A stretch of DNA of 15,381 nt from positions 1 to 15,381 of the forward strand of contig JAHAIU010000055.1 of the NCBI GenBank assembly GCA_018372555.1. Direction: 5' to 3'. The first letter of the stretch is position 1, and the number at the start of each line of letters is the position of its first letter. Below are positions 1-7,394 of this stretch, piece after piece. The position numbers and the translations under genes are program-made. The notes under the pieces were generated by a model. The model worked only from the letters and a program-made list of their open reading frames with translations, ran no database searches and was not told the DNA's origin. This stretch comes from Clostridium sp. (GTDB taxonomy: Bacteria > Bacillota > Clostridia > Clostridiales > Clostridiaceae).

Positions 1-26
1 AATTTTTCATTCTGCTACAGCATCCT

Positions 27-575
27 CTATTTGTTATATAAGTACTTGTAAATATTATAGTTTGCTTTTACCTTATCTACATATTTTTTAGTCTCAGGAA
101 ATGGTATGTAACTTAATGTTTCTCCATCCTCGGAGTATTCCTCATGATTCAACCACTTATTAACATTTCCACTCCCCCCATTATAGGCAGCAAGAACTAA
201 ATCTAAGTCTTCATCAAATTCTTTTTCTAAATTATTTAAGTACCAACATCCCATTTTTATATTTAACTCAGGGTCAAATAGCATAGATGACATAAAATAA
301 TTAACACCTAGCTCTTTAGCTATCCATTCCCCTGTGCTATCCATAATTTGCATTAAGCCTTTAGCATCCTTTTTAGATACTGCTTCTTTATTAAAATTAC
401 TTTCAGTTTTTATTACTGCTAAAACAAGATAAGGATCTAAACCATATTCCTCACTATACTTATTAATATATTCCTCATATTGGTAAGGATATACGTACTT
501 TTTCATTCCAAACATAAATGCAAAATAAGCTACAAGTAGTACAATTAAAACAGTTAATATACGCTTAAATTTCAT
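27..575 (-). CDS. Membrane-anchored lytic transglycosylase (SLT/GH23 domain)
   Basis: A 182-residue protein with one N-terminal hydrophobic segment (about residues 5-23) preceded by basic residues, so it is probably anchored in the membrane with the catalytic domain outside. The rest is a single SLT domain (lytic transglycosylase, GH23 family). The expected catalytic glutamate is E58 in VIKTESNF, followed by GLMQI (73-77) and AYNGG (130-134), the three hallmark blocks of the family. Such enzymes cleave the MurNAc-GlcNAc bond of peptidoglycan and form 1,6-anhydro-muropeptides. It is the last gene of the polA-coaE operon, starting 10 nt after the coaE stop. Its ribosome binding site (AAGGAG) overlaps the region of the coaE stop, which suggests coupled translation. 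The substrate specificity cannot be told from the sequence. Confidence 0.92.
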   Translation of the reverse strand: MKFKRILTVLIVLLVAYFAFMFGMKKYVYPYQYEEYINKYSEEYGLDPYLVLAVIKTESNFNKEAVSKKDAKGLMQIMDSTGEWIAKELGVNYFMSSMLFDPELNIKMGCWYLNNLEKEFDEDLDLVLAAYNGGSGNVNKWLNHEEYSEDGETLSYIPFPETKKYVDKVKANYNIYKYLYNK

Positions 576-585
576 TACCTTCTCC

Positions 586-1188
586 TTACTTCCTTATAAC
601 ATTTAAAAAATCCATAACCTTATCTACCTGACCTTTAGTTTTTAATAGATCTCCATTATTATCTATAATAATATGGGCATAATCTTTCTTTTTATCTAAA
701 GAAATTTGTGCGTTTAATCTATTAATTGCTTCGTCTCTAGTTAATCTATCTCTATTTCTTATTCTAATTATTTGAGTGTTATTATCTACCCAAACAACTA
801 TTATATAGTCCATATTTAGATGAAGATCATTTTCTATTAAGGTTGGCGCATCAAGAACAATTAATTTTTCTCCTGCTTTTTCATACTTTTCTATTTCTTT
901 AAATATCTCATCTTTTATATAAGGTATAATTATATCCTCATACTTTTTTCTTTGCTTAGGAAACCTAAAAATATGATTCCCAAACTCTCTTCTTCTAAAT
1001 TCACCTCTCCAGTCAAAAAATCCAGAACCAAATTCTGTTTTTATTTTCTCTAATATTTCCGGATATTTTTTAAGTACATCTTTTGATATAGTATCTGCAT
1101 CAATGACAATAAACCCCTTATCACATAGCATTTTAGTTACTGTACTTTTTCCTGACCCAATTCCTCCTGTTAACCCTATTTTAATCAT
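586..1188 (-). CDS. coaE: Dephospho-CoA kinase
   Basis: CoaE phosphorylates the 3'-hydroxyl of dephospho-CoA with ATP, the last step of coenzyme A synthesis, in the cytoplasm. The 200-residue length is normal for the family. The Walker A loop GGIGSGKST is at residues 8-16, and the substrate-binding VIDAD block at 28-32. A DAPTLIE block (113-119) corresponds to the usual PLLFE region, and the lid region RNRDRLTRDEA is at about 144-154. The C-terminal AHIIIDNNG motif (171-179) is typical. The gene sits 14 nt downstream of polA and 10 nt upstream of the transglycosylase gene. A polA-coaE pairing is, to my knowledge, common in Firmicutes. Its ribosome binding site is a run of G (AAGGGGG) in the short polA-coaE gap. 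Confidence 0.96.
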   Translation of the reverse strand: MIKIGLTGGIGSGKSTVTKMLCDKGFIVIDADTISKDVLKKYPEILEKIKTEFGSGFFDWRGEFRRREFGNHIFRFPKQRKKYEDIIIPYIKDEIFKEIEKYEKAGEKLIVLDAPTLIENDLHLNMDYIIVVWVDNNTQIIRIRNRDRLTRDEAINRLNAQISLDKKKDYAHIIIDNNGDLLKTKGQVDKVMDFLNVIRK

Positions 1189-1202
1189 TAAGTTAAGCCC
1201 CC

Positions 1203-3821
1203 TTACTTAGCCTCATACCAAGTTTTTCCTAGATTAATATCAACTTCTAGAGGCACTGTTAGTTTTAATACATTTTCCATTTCTTCTTTTACTAAAGCTT
1301 TTACCTCTTCTAATTCATCCTTTTTAACATTTAATATCAATTCATCGTGTACTTGTAGAATAATCTCACTCTTTAATGATTTTTCCTTTAATTTATTAAA
1401 CACATTTACCATAGCTAGCTTAATTATATCTGCTGCACTTCCTTGAATAGGTGCATTCATAGCAAGTCTTTCCCCAAGGGACTTTACTATCTTATTAGAA
1501 GATTTAATTTCAGGTATAAATCTTCTTCTATTTAATATAGTTAAAACATATCCTTTTTCCTTAGCTTCTTCAGTTAAACTATCTAAATATCCTTTAATAT
1601 TAGGATATCTATCAAAGTATATTTCCATATATTCTGATGCTTCTTTTTTAGTAATGTGTAAATCTTGTGATAAGCTAAAGTCACTTATTCCATATACTAT
1701 ACCAAAGTTAACAGCCTTTGCTCTACTTCTCATTAATGATGTAACTTCATCAACTGGAACCTTAAATACTTCTGAAGCTGTTTTTCTATGAATATCACTA
1801 TGCTCCGTAAAAGCACTTATCATATTTTCGTCCTTTGACATTTCAGCTAGAACTCTTAGTTCTATTTGAGAATAGTCACAAGATAATAATATATCCTCTT
1901 CATTATTAGGTATAAATACCTTTCTTATTTCTCTTCCCATTTCATACTTAATAGGTATATTTTGAAGGTTTGGTTCTGTACTAGATAATCTTCCTGTAGT
2001 AGTTACAGTTTGATTAAATGTTGAATGAATCTTACCATCAACATCTATTACATTTTTTAATCCTTCTACATAAGTAGAGTTAAGCTTTGTAATTTGTCTA
2101 TAATAAGTAATTTTAGGTATTATGTCATGCTTATCTTGAAGTTTTTCTAAAACTTCTGCATTAGTTGAATAACCTGTTTTTGTCTTTTTAATTACTGGTA
2201 GGTCTAATTTTTCAAAAAGTATCTTACCTAACTGCTTAGGAGAATTAATATTAAATTCTTCTTCTGCTAAATCAAATATTTCTTTTTCAGTAGTAATAAT
2301 TTCTTCCTTAAACTTAGCTGCTAATTCATCCAGCATTTCTTCATTAATTTTAAATCCTATAGATTCCATAGAAGATAATACATATATTAATGGATGTTCT
2401 ACCTTATAATATAATTCTTCCATATCTTCTTCTTCAATTTTTTTCTTAAAATAGTGGTAAATATCTTCAAGCTTACAATTAAGCTTTCCTTGTAATATTA
2501 TATCTTCACCTTTTACATCTTCACATAAATATTCATTTATTAATGTTAATAAGTCATAAGAACTTCTAGCAGAATTAACTAAATAAGCTGCTATTGCAGT
2601 ATCAAATATAAAATTTTTCATCTCAATATTTAACTTATTTAAAATAGTAATTAATGACTTTCCATTATGGATAACCTTTTTTAAGTTTTCCTTTTCCATA
2701 ATTTTTTTCAATCCATTAATAGCTTCTTCATTATTAGATAAAGAAATTTCTTTAAAATCAATATAATATGTTCTGTCCTTTGATGAAATATAAAGTTTAT
2801 CTAGTGATATTTCTGAATACTTCTCACTATTTGAAACTTCATATGTAATATAGCATATTTCTTCTAAATTTAAGTGTAGCTCTGAAAACTCCTTTATTTC
2901 AGTAATACTTTCAAGTTCAAAATTCTCTTCTTTTTCTTTGATTTTTTCATTTTCTTCGCTATTTGGAAGTTTATCTATCATAGATTTCATTTGAAGTTTA
3001 AAGAAGAATTTCTTTAATTCATCATAATTATAATTATCTTGATTCTTAATTTCATCTAAATCAAACTCCATTGGAGCTTCTGTAATTATAGTAGCTAACT
3101 TTTTACTAAATATAGCTAGCTCTCTATTATTCTCTAAATTTTCTTTTAACTTCTTACCACTAATATTATCTATATTATTAAGTACTTCCTCAATAGAACC
3201 ATAAGTTTGAATTAATTTATAGGCCGTTTTTTCTCCAACCCCTGGAACTCCTGGAATATTATCAGACTTATCACCCATTAGCCCTTTTACATCTATAAAT
3301 TGAGTTGGAGTAACTCCAAACTCATCCATAAAGGTTTTATAATTATATACTGCTGTTTCAGTAACGCCCTTTTTAGTTATAACGACATTTATATTATCTG
3401 ATGCTAACTGCAGGGCATCCCTATCTCCAGTTACTATATATACTTCAATACCATTCTTTTCAGCATACTTAGCTAATGATCCTATAATATCATCTGCTTC
3501 ATAGCCATCCATTTCATATATTGTAATAGATAATAGATTTAAAAGATCCTTTGTTAGTGGAAATTGTTCTGCAAGTTCTTCTGGCATCTTTTTTCTTCCA
3601 GCTTTATAATCTTTGTATTCTTTATGTCTAAAAGTTGGACCTTTTCTATCAAAAGCTGCAACTACATAATCCGGTTTTAATTCTTCTTTCATTTTAAATA
3701 GCATATTAGCAAATCCATATACTGCATTTGTATGAATTCCATCTGTAGTTGTTAATTCTGGAATTGCATAAAAGGCTCTATTTAAAAGAGAATTTGAATC
3801 TAATATTAATAATCTTTCCAT
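1203..3821 (-). CDS. polA: DNA polymerase I, proofreading site degenerate
   Basis: DNA polymerase I (872 residues) fills gaps and removes RNA primers during replication and repair. Residues 1-290 form the 5' nuclease with its acidic sites: D8, D110/D111, D133/D135 in TGDRD, and D184/D187 in MGDKSDN. Residues of about 300-480 are the 3'-5' exonuclease fold, but its metal ligands look lost. The DxE block is replaced by YITYEVS (about 324-330), and the exo II Asp is Ser in HNGKSL (385-390). The polymerase domain is intact: TGR at 609-611, motif A CDYSQIELR with D649, motif B KAVNFGIVYG (702-711), and motif C QVHDE with D826. So 5' nuclease plus polymerase activity is expected, without proofreading, as known for Bacillus and Thermus enzymes. 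It is the first gene of the polA-coaE-transglycosylase operon; GGAGG precedes the ATG. Confidence 0.97.
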   Translation of the reverse strand: MERLLILDSNSLLNRAFYAIPELTTTDGIHTNAVYGFANMLFKMKEELKPDYVVAAFDRKGPTFRHKEYKDYKAGRKKMPEELAEQFPLTKDLLNLLSITIYEMDGYEADDIIGSLAKYAEKNGIEVYIVTGDRDALQLASDNINVVITKKGVTETAVYNYKTFMDEFGVTPTQFIDVKGLMGDKSDNIPGVPGVGEKTAYKLIQTYGSIEEVLNNIDNISGKKLKENLENNRELAIFSKKLATIITEAPMEFDLDEIKNQDNYNYDELKKFFFKLQMKSMIDKLPNSEENEKIKEKEENFELESITEIKEFSELHLNLEEICYITYEVSNSEKYSEISLDKLYISSKDRTYYIDFKEISLSNNEEAINGLKKIMEKENLKKVIHNGKSLITILNKLNIEMKNFIFDTAIAAYLVNSARSSYDLLTLINEYLCEDVKGEDIILQGKLNCKLEDIYHYFKKKIEEEDMEELYYKVEHPLIYVLSSMESIGFKINEEMLDELAAKFKEEIITTEKEIFDLAEEEFNINSPKQLGKILFEKLDLPVIKKTKTGYSTNAEVLEKLQDKHDIIPKITYYRQITKLNSTYVEGLKNVIDVDGKIHSTFNQTVTTTGRLSSTEPNLQNIPIKYEMGREIRKVFIPNNEEDILLSCDYSQIELRVLAEMSKDENMISAFTEHSDIHRKTASEVFKVPVDEVTSLMRSRAKAVNFGIVYGISDFSLSQDLHITKKEASEYMEIYFDRYPNIKGYLDSLTEEAKEKGYVLTILNRRRFIPEIKSSNKIVKSLGERLAMNAPIQGSAADIIKLAMVNVFNKLKEKSLKSEIILQVHDELILNVKKDELEEVKALVKEEMENVLKLTVPLEVDINLGKTWYEAK

Positions 3822-3872
3822 CTTTATCCTCCAAATTAAGGTGTTAGTTCCTTAAATCTATTTTTACTATAA

Positions 3873-3878
3873 ATTATA
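3873..3878 (-). promoter_or_regulatory. Possible polA -10 box
   Basis: A perfect TATAAT on the minus strand, about 52 nt upstream of the polA start, in the 90-nt gap after glsA. No good -35 box is seen at 16-18 nt, so this is a weak call. Read-through from glsA, which has no visible terminator in the gap, is the alternative. Confidence 0.35.
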
Positions 3879-3911
3879 CTATTAAAAGCATAATAAATCA
3901 TTACTTTTTAC

Positions 3912-4829
3912 TTAAAATATACTTAAGTCTAATTCATCAGATAAGTCTTTTATTAGTTTTAATCCAGCTATGCTATTACCCTTTTCATCTAAAGCAGGTC
4001 CATAGATACCAATTCCATACTGTCTAGGAACTGTAGCTATAATACCTCCCCCTACTCCAGATTTTGCAGGAATACCTACATTAACAGCAAATTCTCCTGA
4101 TGCATCATACATACCACAAGTAACCATTATAGATTTAACTATTTTACATACCTCCTTAGGAATTACCTTTCTGCCATTCCAAGGCAGTACACCATCATTT
4201 GCAAGAACTACTCCAAACCTAGCTAAGTCCTTAGCATCTAGCTCTATTGAGCACTGCTTAAAGTAAAGGTCTAATATTTCTTCAACATCACCATCTAATA
4301 CACCTGTACTTTTCATAAAGTATGCTAAAGCCCTATTCCTACTTCCTGTTTCTTTTTCTGATAAATAGACATTTTCATTTACATATATATCATTATTGTT
4401 AGTAACTATTTTTAAGAAATCTAATATTTTTTTTAATCGTTCTTCAACATCTTTTCCATCTATTAAAGATGAGGTCATTATAGCTCCAGCATTTATCATA
4501 GGATTATATGGCTTTCCTGTATCACTTGCTTCTAAGTTAACTATTGAGTTAAATCCCATTCCTGTAGGCTCCACATCAACCTTTTTAAAAACATTTTCTC
4601 TTCCATTATCCTTAATAGCTAAAATTAATGACACTACTTTAGAAATACTTTGTATAGTAAATTTTTTATTATAATCACCAGCGAAGTATTCCTTTCCTCT
4701 AGTGTCAACTATATATATTCCAAGGTCATTTGGATTAGCTTCTAATAGAGCTGGAATATATGCTGCTAATTTTCCTTTTTTTCCATATTTTTTGTTGTTT
4801 TCTACTAATGTATTAAGTAAATTAAACAT
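3912..4829 (-). CDS. glsA: Glutaminase A
   Basis: A serine-dependent beta-lactamase-like glutaminase (305 residues, usual length) that hydrolyses L-glutamine to glutamate and ammonia in the cytoplasm. The Ser-x-x-Lys nucleophile pair is S61-I-S-K64. The substrate-binding residues known from the E. coli and Bacillus enzymes are in place by spacing: N113 in MINAGAI, E158, N165 in RNRAL, Y189, Y241 in MYDASG, and V259 in SGVG. The protein therefore looks intact and active. It starts with ATG behind GAGGTGA and is followed after a 90-nt gap by polA on the same strand. It is divergent from the M29 aminopeptidase. No link between glutamine use and polA is implied; the order is probably incidental. 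Confidence 0.95.
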   Translation of the reverse strand: MFNLLNTLVENNKKYGKKGKLAAYIPALLEANPNDLGIYIVDTRGKEYFAGDYNKKFTIQSISKVVSLILAIKDNGRENVFKKVDVEPTGMGFNSIVNLEASDTGKPYNPMINAGAIMTSSLIDGKDVEERLKKILDFLKIVTNNNDIYVNENVYLSEKETGSRNRALAYFMKSTGVLDGDVEEILDLYFKQCSIELDAKDLARFGVVLANDGVLPWNGRKVIPKEVCKIVKSIMVTCGMYDASGEFAVNVGIPAKSGVGGGIIATVPRQYGIGIYGPALDEKGNSIAGLKLIKDLSDELDLSIF

Positions 4830-4864
4830 AACTCACCTCTTATCCTTTTCTTTTAGTACACTAT

Positions 4865-4893
4865 ATTATATTAATTATTATTCTTCTAAACAA
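4865..4893 (-). promoter_or_regulatory. glsA promoter
   Basis: On the minus strand TTGTTT (4893-4888) is followed after 17 nt by a perfect TATAAT (4870-4865), about 35 nt upstream of the glsA ATG. This fits a housekeeping sigma-A promoter. No operator is obvious beside it. Confidence 0.6.
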
Positions 4894-4974
4894 GGATAAA
4901 TAATCAATTTCTCTAGACTATTTTTCTATAATGTGCAAAAATAAACATATAGAAATTAAATTTTATATGCTTTT

Positions 4975-5015
4975 ACTTTATATAATTTACTTATAAAGTA
5001 TTTTTAATCTATAAT
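4975..5015 (+). promoter_or_regulatory. Aminopeptidase promoter overlapped by an 8-bp dyad
   Basis: TTTACT (4986-4991) and a perfect TATAAT (5010-5015) are 18 nt apart, upstream of the aminopeptidase gene. The -35 box lies in the spacer of a perfect inverted repeat, ACTTTATA (4975-4982) and TATAAAGT (4992-4999). The two arms are 9 nt apart and centred on the -35 box. This placement is typical of a repressor site, but AT-rich DNA yields such dyads by chance and no regulator is known. Confidence 0.4.
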
Positions 5016-5067
5016 TTCATAAAACTATAAATGTAGATTATTGATTGAAACATATATATGATTGCGC

Positions 5068-5073
5068 GGAGGT
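5068..5073 (+). promoter_or_regulatory. Ribosome binding site fixing the aminopeptidase start
   Basis: GGAGGT lies 6 nt before the ATG at 5080. A TTG at 5062 in the same frame would start upstream of this site and overlap it, so 5080 is the better start. Confidence 0.85.
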
Positions 5074-5079
5074 AATAAT

Positions 5080-6309
5080 ATGGACAATAAAATGTTAGAA
5101 AAATACGCTTATCTTTCTGTTAAAAAAGGGGTTAATTTACAAAAAGGTCAAGTCCTTTTAATTAATTCTCCTGTTGAATGTACAGATTTTGCTAGAGCTA
5201 TAGCTGAAGCAGCTTATAAAGAAGGGGCTAAGGAAGTAGTTGTTCACTACGGAGATCAAAAGCTACAAAGATTAAAGCTTGAATATGCTTCTATGGAAAC
5301 ATTACAAGAAGTGCCTAATTGGCTTGCTGAATCATTTAATTCTTATGCAAGAGAAGGTTGTTGTGCTATATCTATATCAGCACAAGATCCTGATGCTTAT
5401 AAGGGAGTTCCTGCTGATAAAATAGCAACATTCCAAAAGTACAGACAAATAGCTTTAAATGAATATTATAATTATACTATGGCTAATAAAATTCGTTGGA
5501 CAGTAGTATCAGTTCCTACAGAGGCTTGGGCTTTAAAAGTATTTAATAATTCAAACTCTGAAGAAGCTGTACAAAAACTATGGGATGTAATTTTTAAAGT
5601 TGTAAGATTAGATAAGGAAGATCCTATTAAAGCTTGGGATGAACATAATTCAAATATAAATAAGACTTTAGAATTCTTAAACACTAATAAATTTACTAAA
5701 CTGCATTACACTAACTCAGTTGGAACAGATTTAACTATAGAATTACCAGAAGACCACCTTTGGCTTGGTGGAGCTGAAAAATCAGTAGATGGATTAGATT
5801 TCAATGCTAATATGCCAACAGAAGAAGTATTTACTCTTCCAAAGAGAAATGGAGTTAATGGTACTGTATCTTCTTCTAAACCTTTAATTTACGGTGGTAA
5901 CTTAATTGATAACTTTACACTAACATTTAAAGATGGTAAAGTAGTTGATTTTACTGCTAAGGAAGGATACGATACATTAAAAGAATTGTTATCTAGTGAC
6001 GAAGGTGCTAGCCACTTAGGTGAAGTTGCTTTAGTTCCTTATGACTCACCAATATCTAATTCTAATATAATATTCTACAATACTTTATTTGATGAAAATG
6101 CTGCTTGTCATTTAGCTTTTGGTAAAGCTTATCCTACATGTATTGAAAATGGTGAAAACCTATCTGAAAATGAATTATTTGAAAAGGGTGCAAATAGCTC
6201 TATAGTACATGTAGACTTTATGATAGGAACTAAAGATTTAAATATTGTTGGTATTAATAAAGAAAATAAAGAAGTTCAAATATTTAAAGATGGAAACTTT
6301 GCTTTTTAA
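5080..6309 (+). CDS. M29 family metallo-aminopeptidase (AmpS/PepS type)
   Basis: A 409-residue cytoplasmic aminopeptidase of peptidase family M29 (thermophilic aminopeptidase / AmpS / PepS), which removes N-terminal residues from peptides using two metal ions. The metal ligands known for staphylococcal AmpS (E253, E319, H348, H381, D383) all appear here four positions earlier. They are E249 in NMPTEEVFT, E315 in LGEVALV, H344 in ENAACHLAFG, and H377 and D379 in VHVDFMIG. The catalytic tyrosine corresponds to Y351. The spacing is exact, so the enzyme is very likely active. The start at 5080 is set by GGAGGT six bases upstream. The gene is monocistronic and divergent from glsA, with possible terminators downstream. 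Peptide specificity cannot be read from the sequence. Confidence 0.94.
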   Translation: MDNKMLEKYAYLSVKKGVNLQKGQVLLINSPVECTDFARAIAEAAYKEGAKEVVVHYGDQKLQRLKLEYASMETLQEVPNWLAESFNSYAREGCCAISISAQDPDAYKGVPADKIATFQKYRQIALNEYYNYTMANKIRWTVVSVPTEAWALKVFNNSNSEEAVQKLWDVIFKVVRLDKEDPIKAWDEHNSNINKTLEFLNTNKFTKLHYTNSVGTDLTIELPEDHLWLGGAEKSVDGLDFNANMPTEEVFTLPKRNGVNGTVSSSKPLIYGGNLIDNFTLTFKDGKVVDFTAKEGYDTLKELLSSDEGASHLGEVALVPYDSPISNSNIIFYNTLFDENAACHLAFGKAYPTCIENGENLSENELFEKGANSSIVHVDFMIGTKDLNIVGINKENKEVQIFKDGNFAF

Positions 6310-6341
6310 GAAAAATTAAAGTTCCCTAAAAGATAAAAATA

Positions 6342-6363
6342 GGGCTGTTGTAAAAAACAGCCC
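6342..6363 (-). terminator. GC-rich hairpin, likely terminator (minus or both strands)
   Basis: GGGCTGTT (6342-6349) and AACAGCCC (6356-6363) form a perfect 8-bp stem with a 6-nt loop. On the minus strand the stem is followed by a T-rich stretch (TATTTTTATCTTTT), so it would stop transcription coming from the gene at 6608-7096. On the plus strand it follows the aminopeptidase gene by 32 nt but lacks a T tract. A similar GGGCTGT block occurs at 7246. Confidence 0.55.
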
Positions 6364-6544
6364 AGTAAAAAATATAAAACCAAGTATCTAGGATTAAATC
6401 CAGGATAATCAAGCAATCCTACTTTTAAGAGAATTACAAGTTGCATATAGACGTTCTCCTTATAAAAAAGGAATATATGATATCACTTTATATTATGTTA
6501 ATTTTTTAAATTACTAAATATCTGCCTAAAATGGTCATTAATAA

Positions 6545-6586
6545 AGTACTGTTATATTTACATTGTTCGACAGTGCTATTTTTTAT
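6545..6586 (+). terminator. Possible plus-strand terminator
   Basis: AGTACTGT (6545-6552) pairs with ACAGTGCT (6570-6577) through 8 bp including one G-T wobble, followed by ATTTTTTAT. The 17-nt loop is long and the site is about 240 nt after the aminopeptidase stop, so confidence is low. The rest of the 298-nt gap 6310-6607 has no convincing gene. Confidence 0.35.
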
Positions 6587-6607
6587 ATTAAAACTTATAT
6601 ATTAAGC

Positions 6608-7096
6608 TTATTTTTCATCTTCAACAGCCATTTCTTCTTCAGCCTCAATCTCATTTACTGGCTTACCATCTCTTCTTTCTAATTCTGCTTCTAAAGCTAA
6701 TTTTATCCCTTCAGTCTTTTCATTTAGTTTTTTCTTAGCTTTAAACTTTTCTAATAATAACATTATCCATGAACCAATACCTTTAACATTTTGAGTTTCA
6801 GTTATTTTTATTTCTGTAGAGCTTGGACTCAATTCAACAAATTCATATCTAGACACATAATTATCTTCTTGAATAGTATTAGTAACTTCATAAAGCTTAT
6901 TTTTCTCATATTCAGTTACTGTAGTAGTCATTTCTATTTTTTTCTTTGCTACATATTTTATAACTCTAGTATGACTCATACCCTTTGGATTTTTATCATT
7001 AAACTTAGGAATTTCTCTCTTATTAAGGTCAATAAACACCTTAAAAACCCTCTCTACTGGATAATTTATAGTTATACTTTTATTGTAACTGCTCAT
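6608..7096 (-). CDS. SRPBCC/DUF3284-like protein with acidic tail
   Basis: A 162-residue protein without signal peptide. Residues 1-105 look like a SRPBCC (START/Bet v1-like) ligand-binding fold. It opens with ITINYPVERVFKVFIDL, typical of the first strand and helix, and then shows alternating beta-strand segments (TTTVTEYEKNKLYEV, VSRYEFVEL, STEIKITET). The pattern is closest to DUF3284, a small Firmicute family of unknown function, but this is recognition from memory and not a search. Residues 108-142 are helical and basic. The last about 17 residues (from 146) are very acidic (EIEAEEEMAVEDEK). A GGGGGA ribosome binding site precedes the ATG; no clear promoter was found. It is a single gene flanked on both sides by hairpin- and repeat-rich spacers. 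No function should be assigned beyond a possible small-molecule or lipid pocket. Confidence 0.75.
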   Translation of the reverse strand: MSSYNKSITINYPVERVFKVFIDLNKREIPKFNDKNPKGMSHTRVIKYVAKKKIEMTTTVTEYEKNKLYEVTNTIQEDNYVSRYEFVELSPSSTEIKITETQNVKGIGSWIMLLLEKFKAKKKLNEKTEGIKLALEAELERRDGKPVNEIEAEEEMAVEDEK

Positions 7097-7245
7097 TTAA
7101 AATCCCCCTTCGTAATTTATACTCAATAATATTATTACATCTTTTGCTAAAAATATCTATACCTTTTCAATTGGAATATTATAAAGGGCTTTACACAAAT
7201 AATTTATTCCTAAATAAAAAAGTTAAGATAATGAAAGAATGAAGG

Positions 7246-7394
7246 GGGCTGTCGCACAAACAGACAAAATTAAAAATTAAAAATGAAGAATTATTGATGT
7301 AATTTCTACAGAATTGCTAAAATTACTTACTTTTTAAGAATTCTAAAGGAGTTTTTTCATCATTTTTTCATTCTTCATTATTAATTTTTTATTA
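7246..7394. repeat. Inverted-repeat intergenic element downstream of glgP
   Basis: A 20-nt arm AAAAATTAAAAATGAAGAAT (7272-7291) is repeated in inverted form at 7370-7389 with one mismatch. A shorter nested pair, GTAATTT (7299-7305) and AAATTAC (7320-7326), lies inside. The left side begins with GGGCTGTCGCACAAACAG (7246-7263), which resembles the hairpin at 6342. The element abuts the glgP stop and may serve as its transcription end. It looks like a small non-coding repeat of clostridial type; copy number must be checked in the genome. Confidence 0.5.

Noticed and set aside
1..26. ATG on the minus strand at 10-8 as the start of another gene after the transglycosylase
   Set aside because: Only three codons lie in the window and the nearest GAGG is about 13 nt away, so it cannot be supported.
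7272..7389. CRISPR-like or tandem repeat array in the AAATTAAAAATTAAAAATG stretch
   Set aside because: There is only one inverted pair and a short AT-rich run, with no regular repeat-spacer structure.
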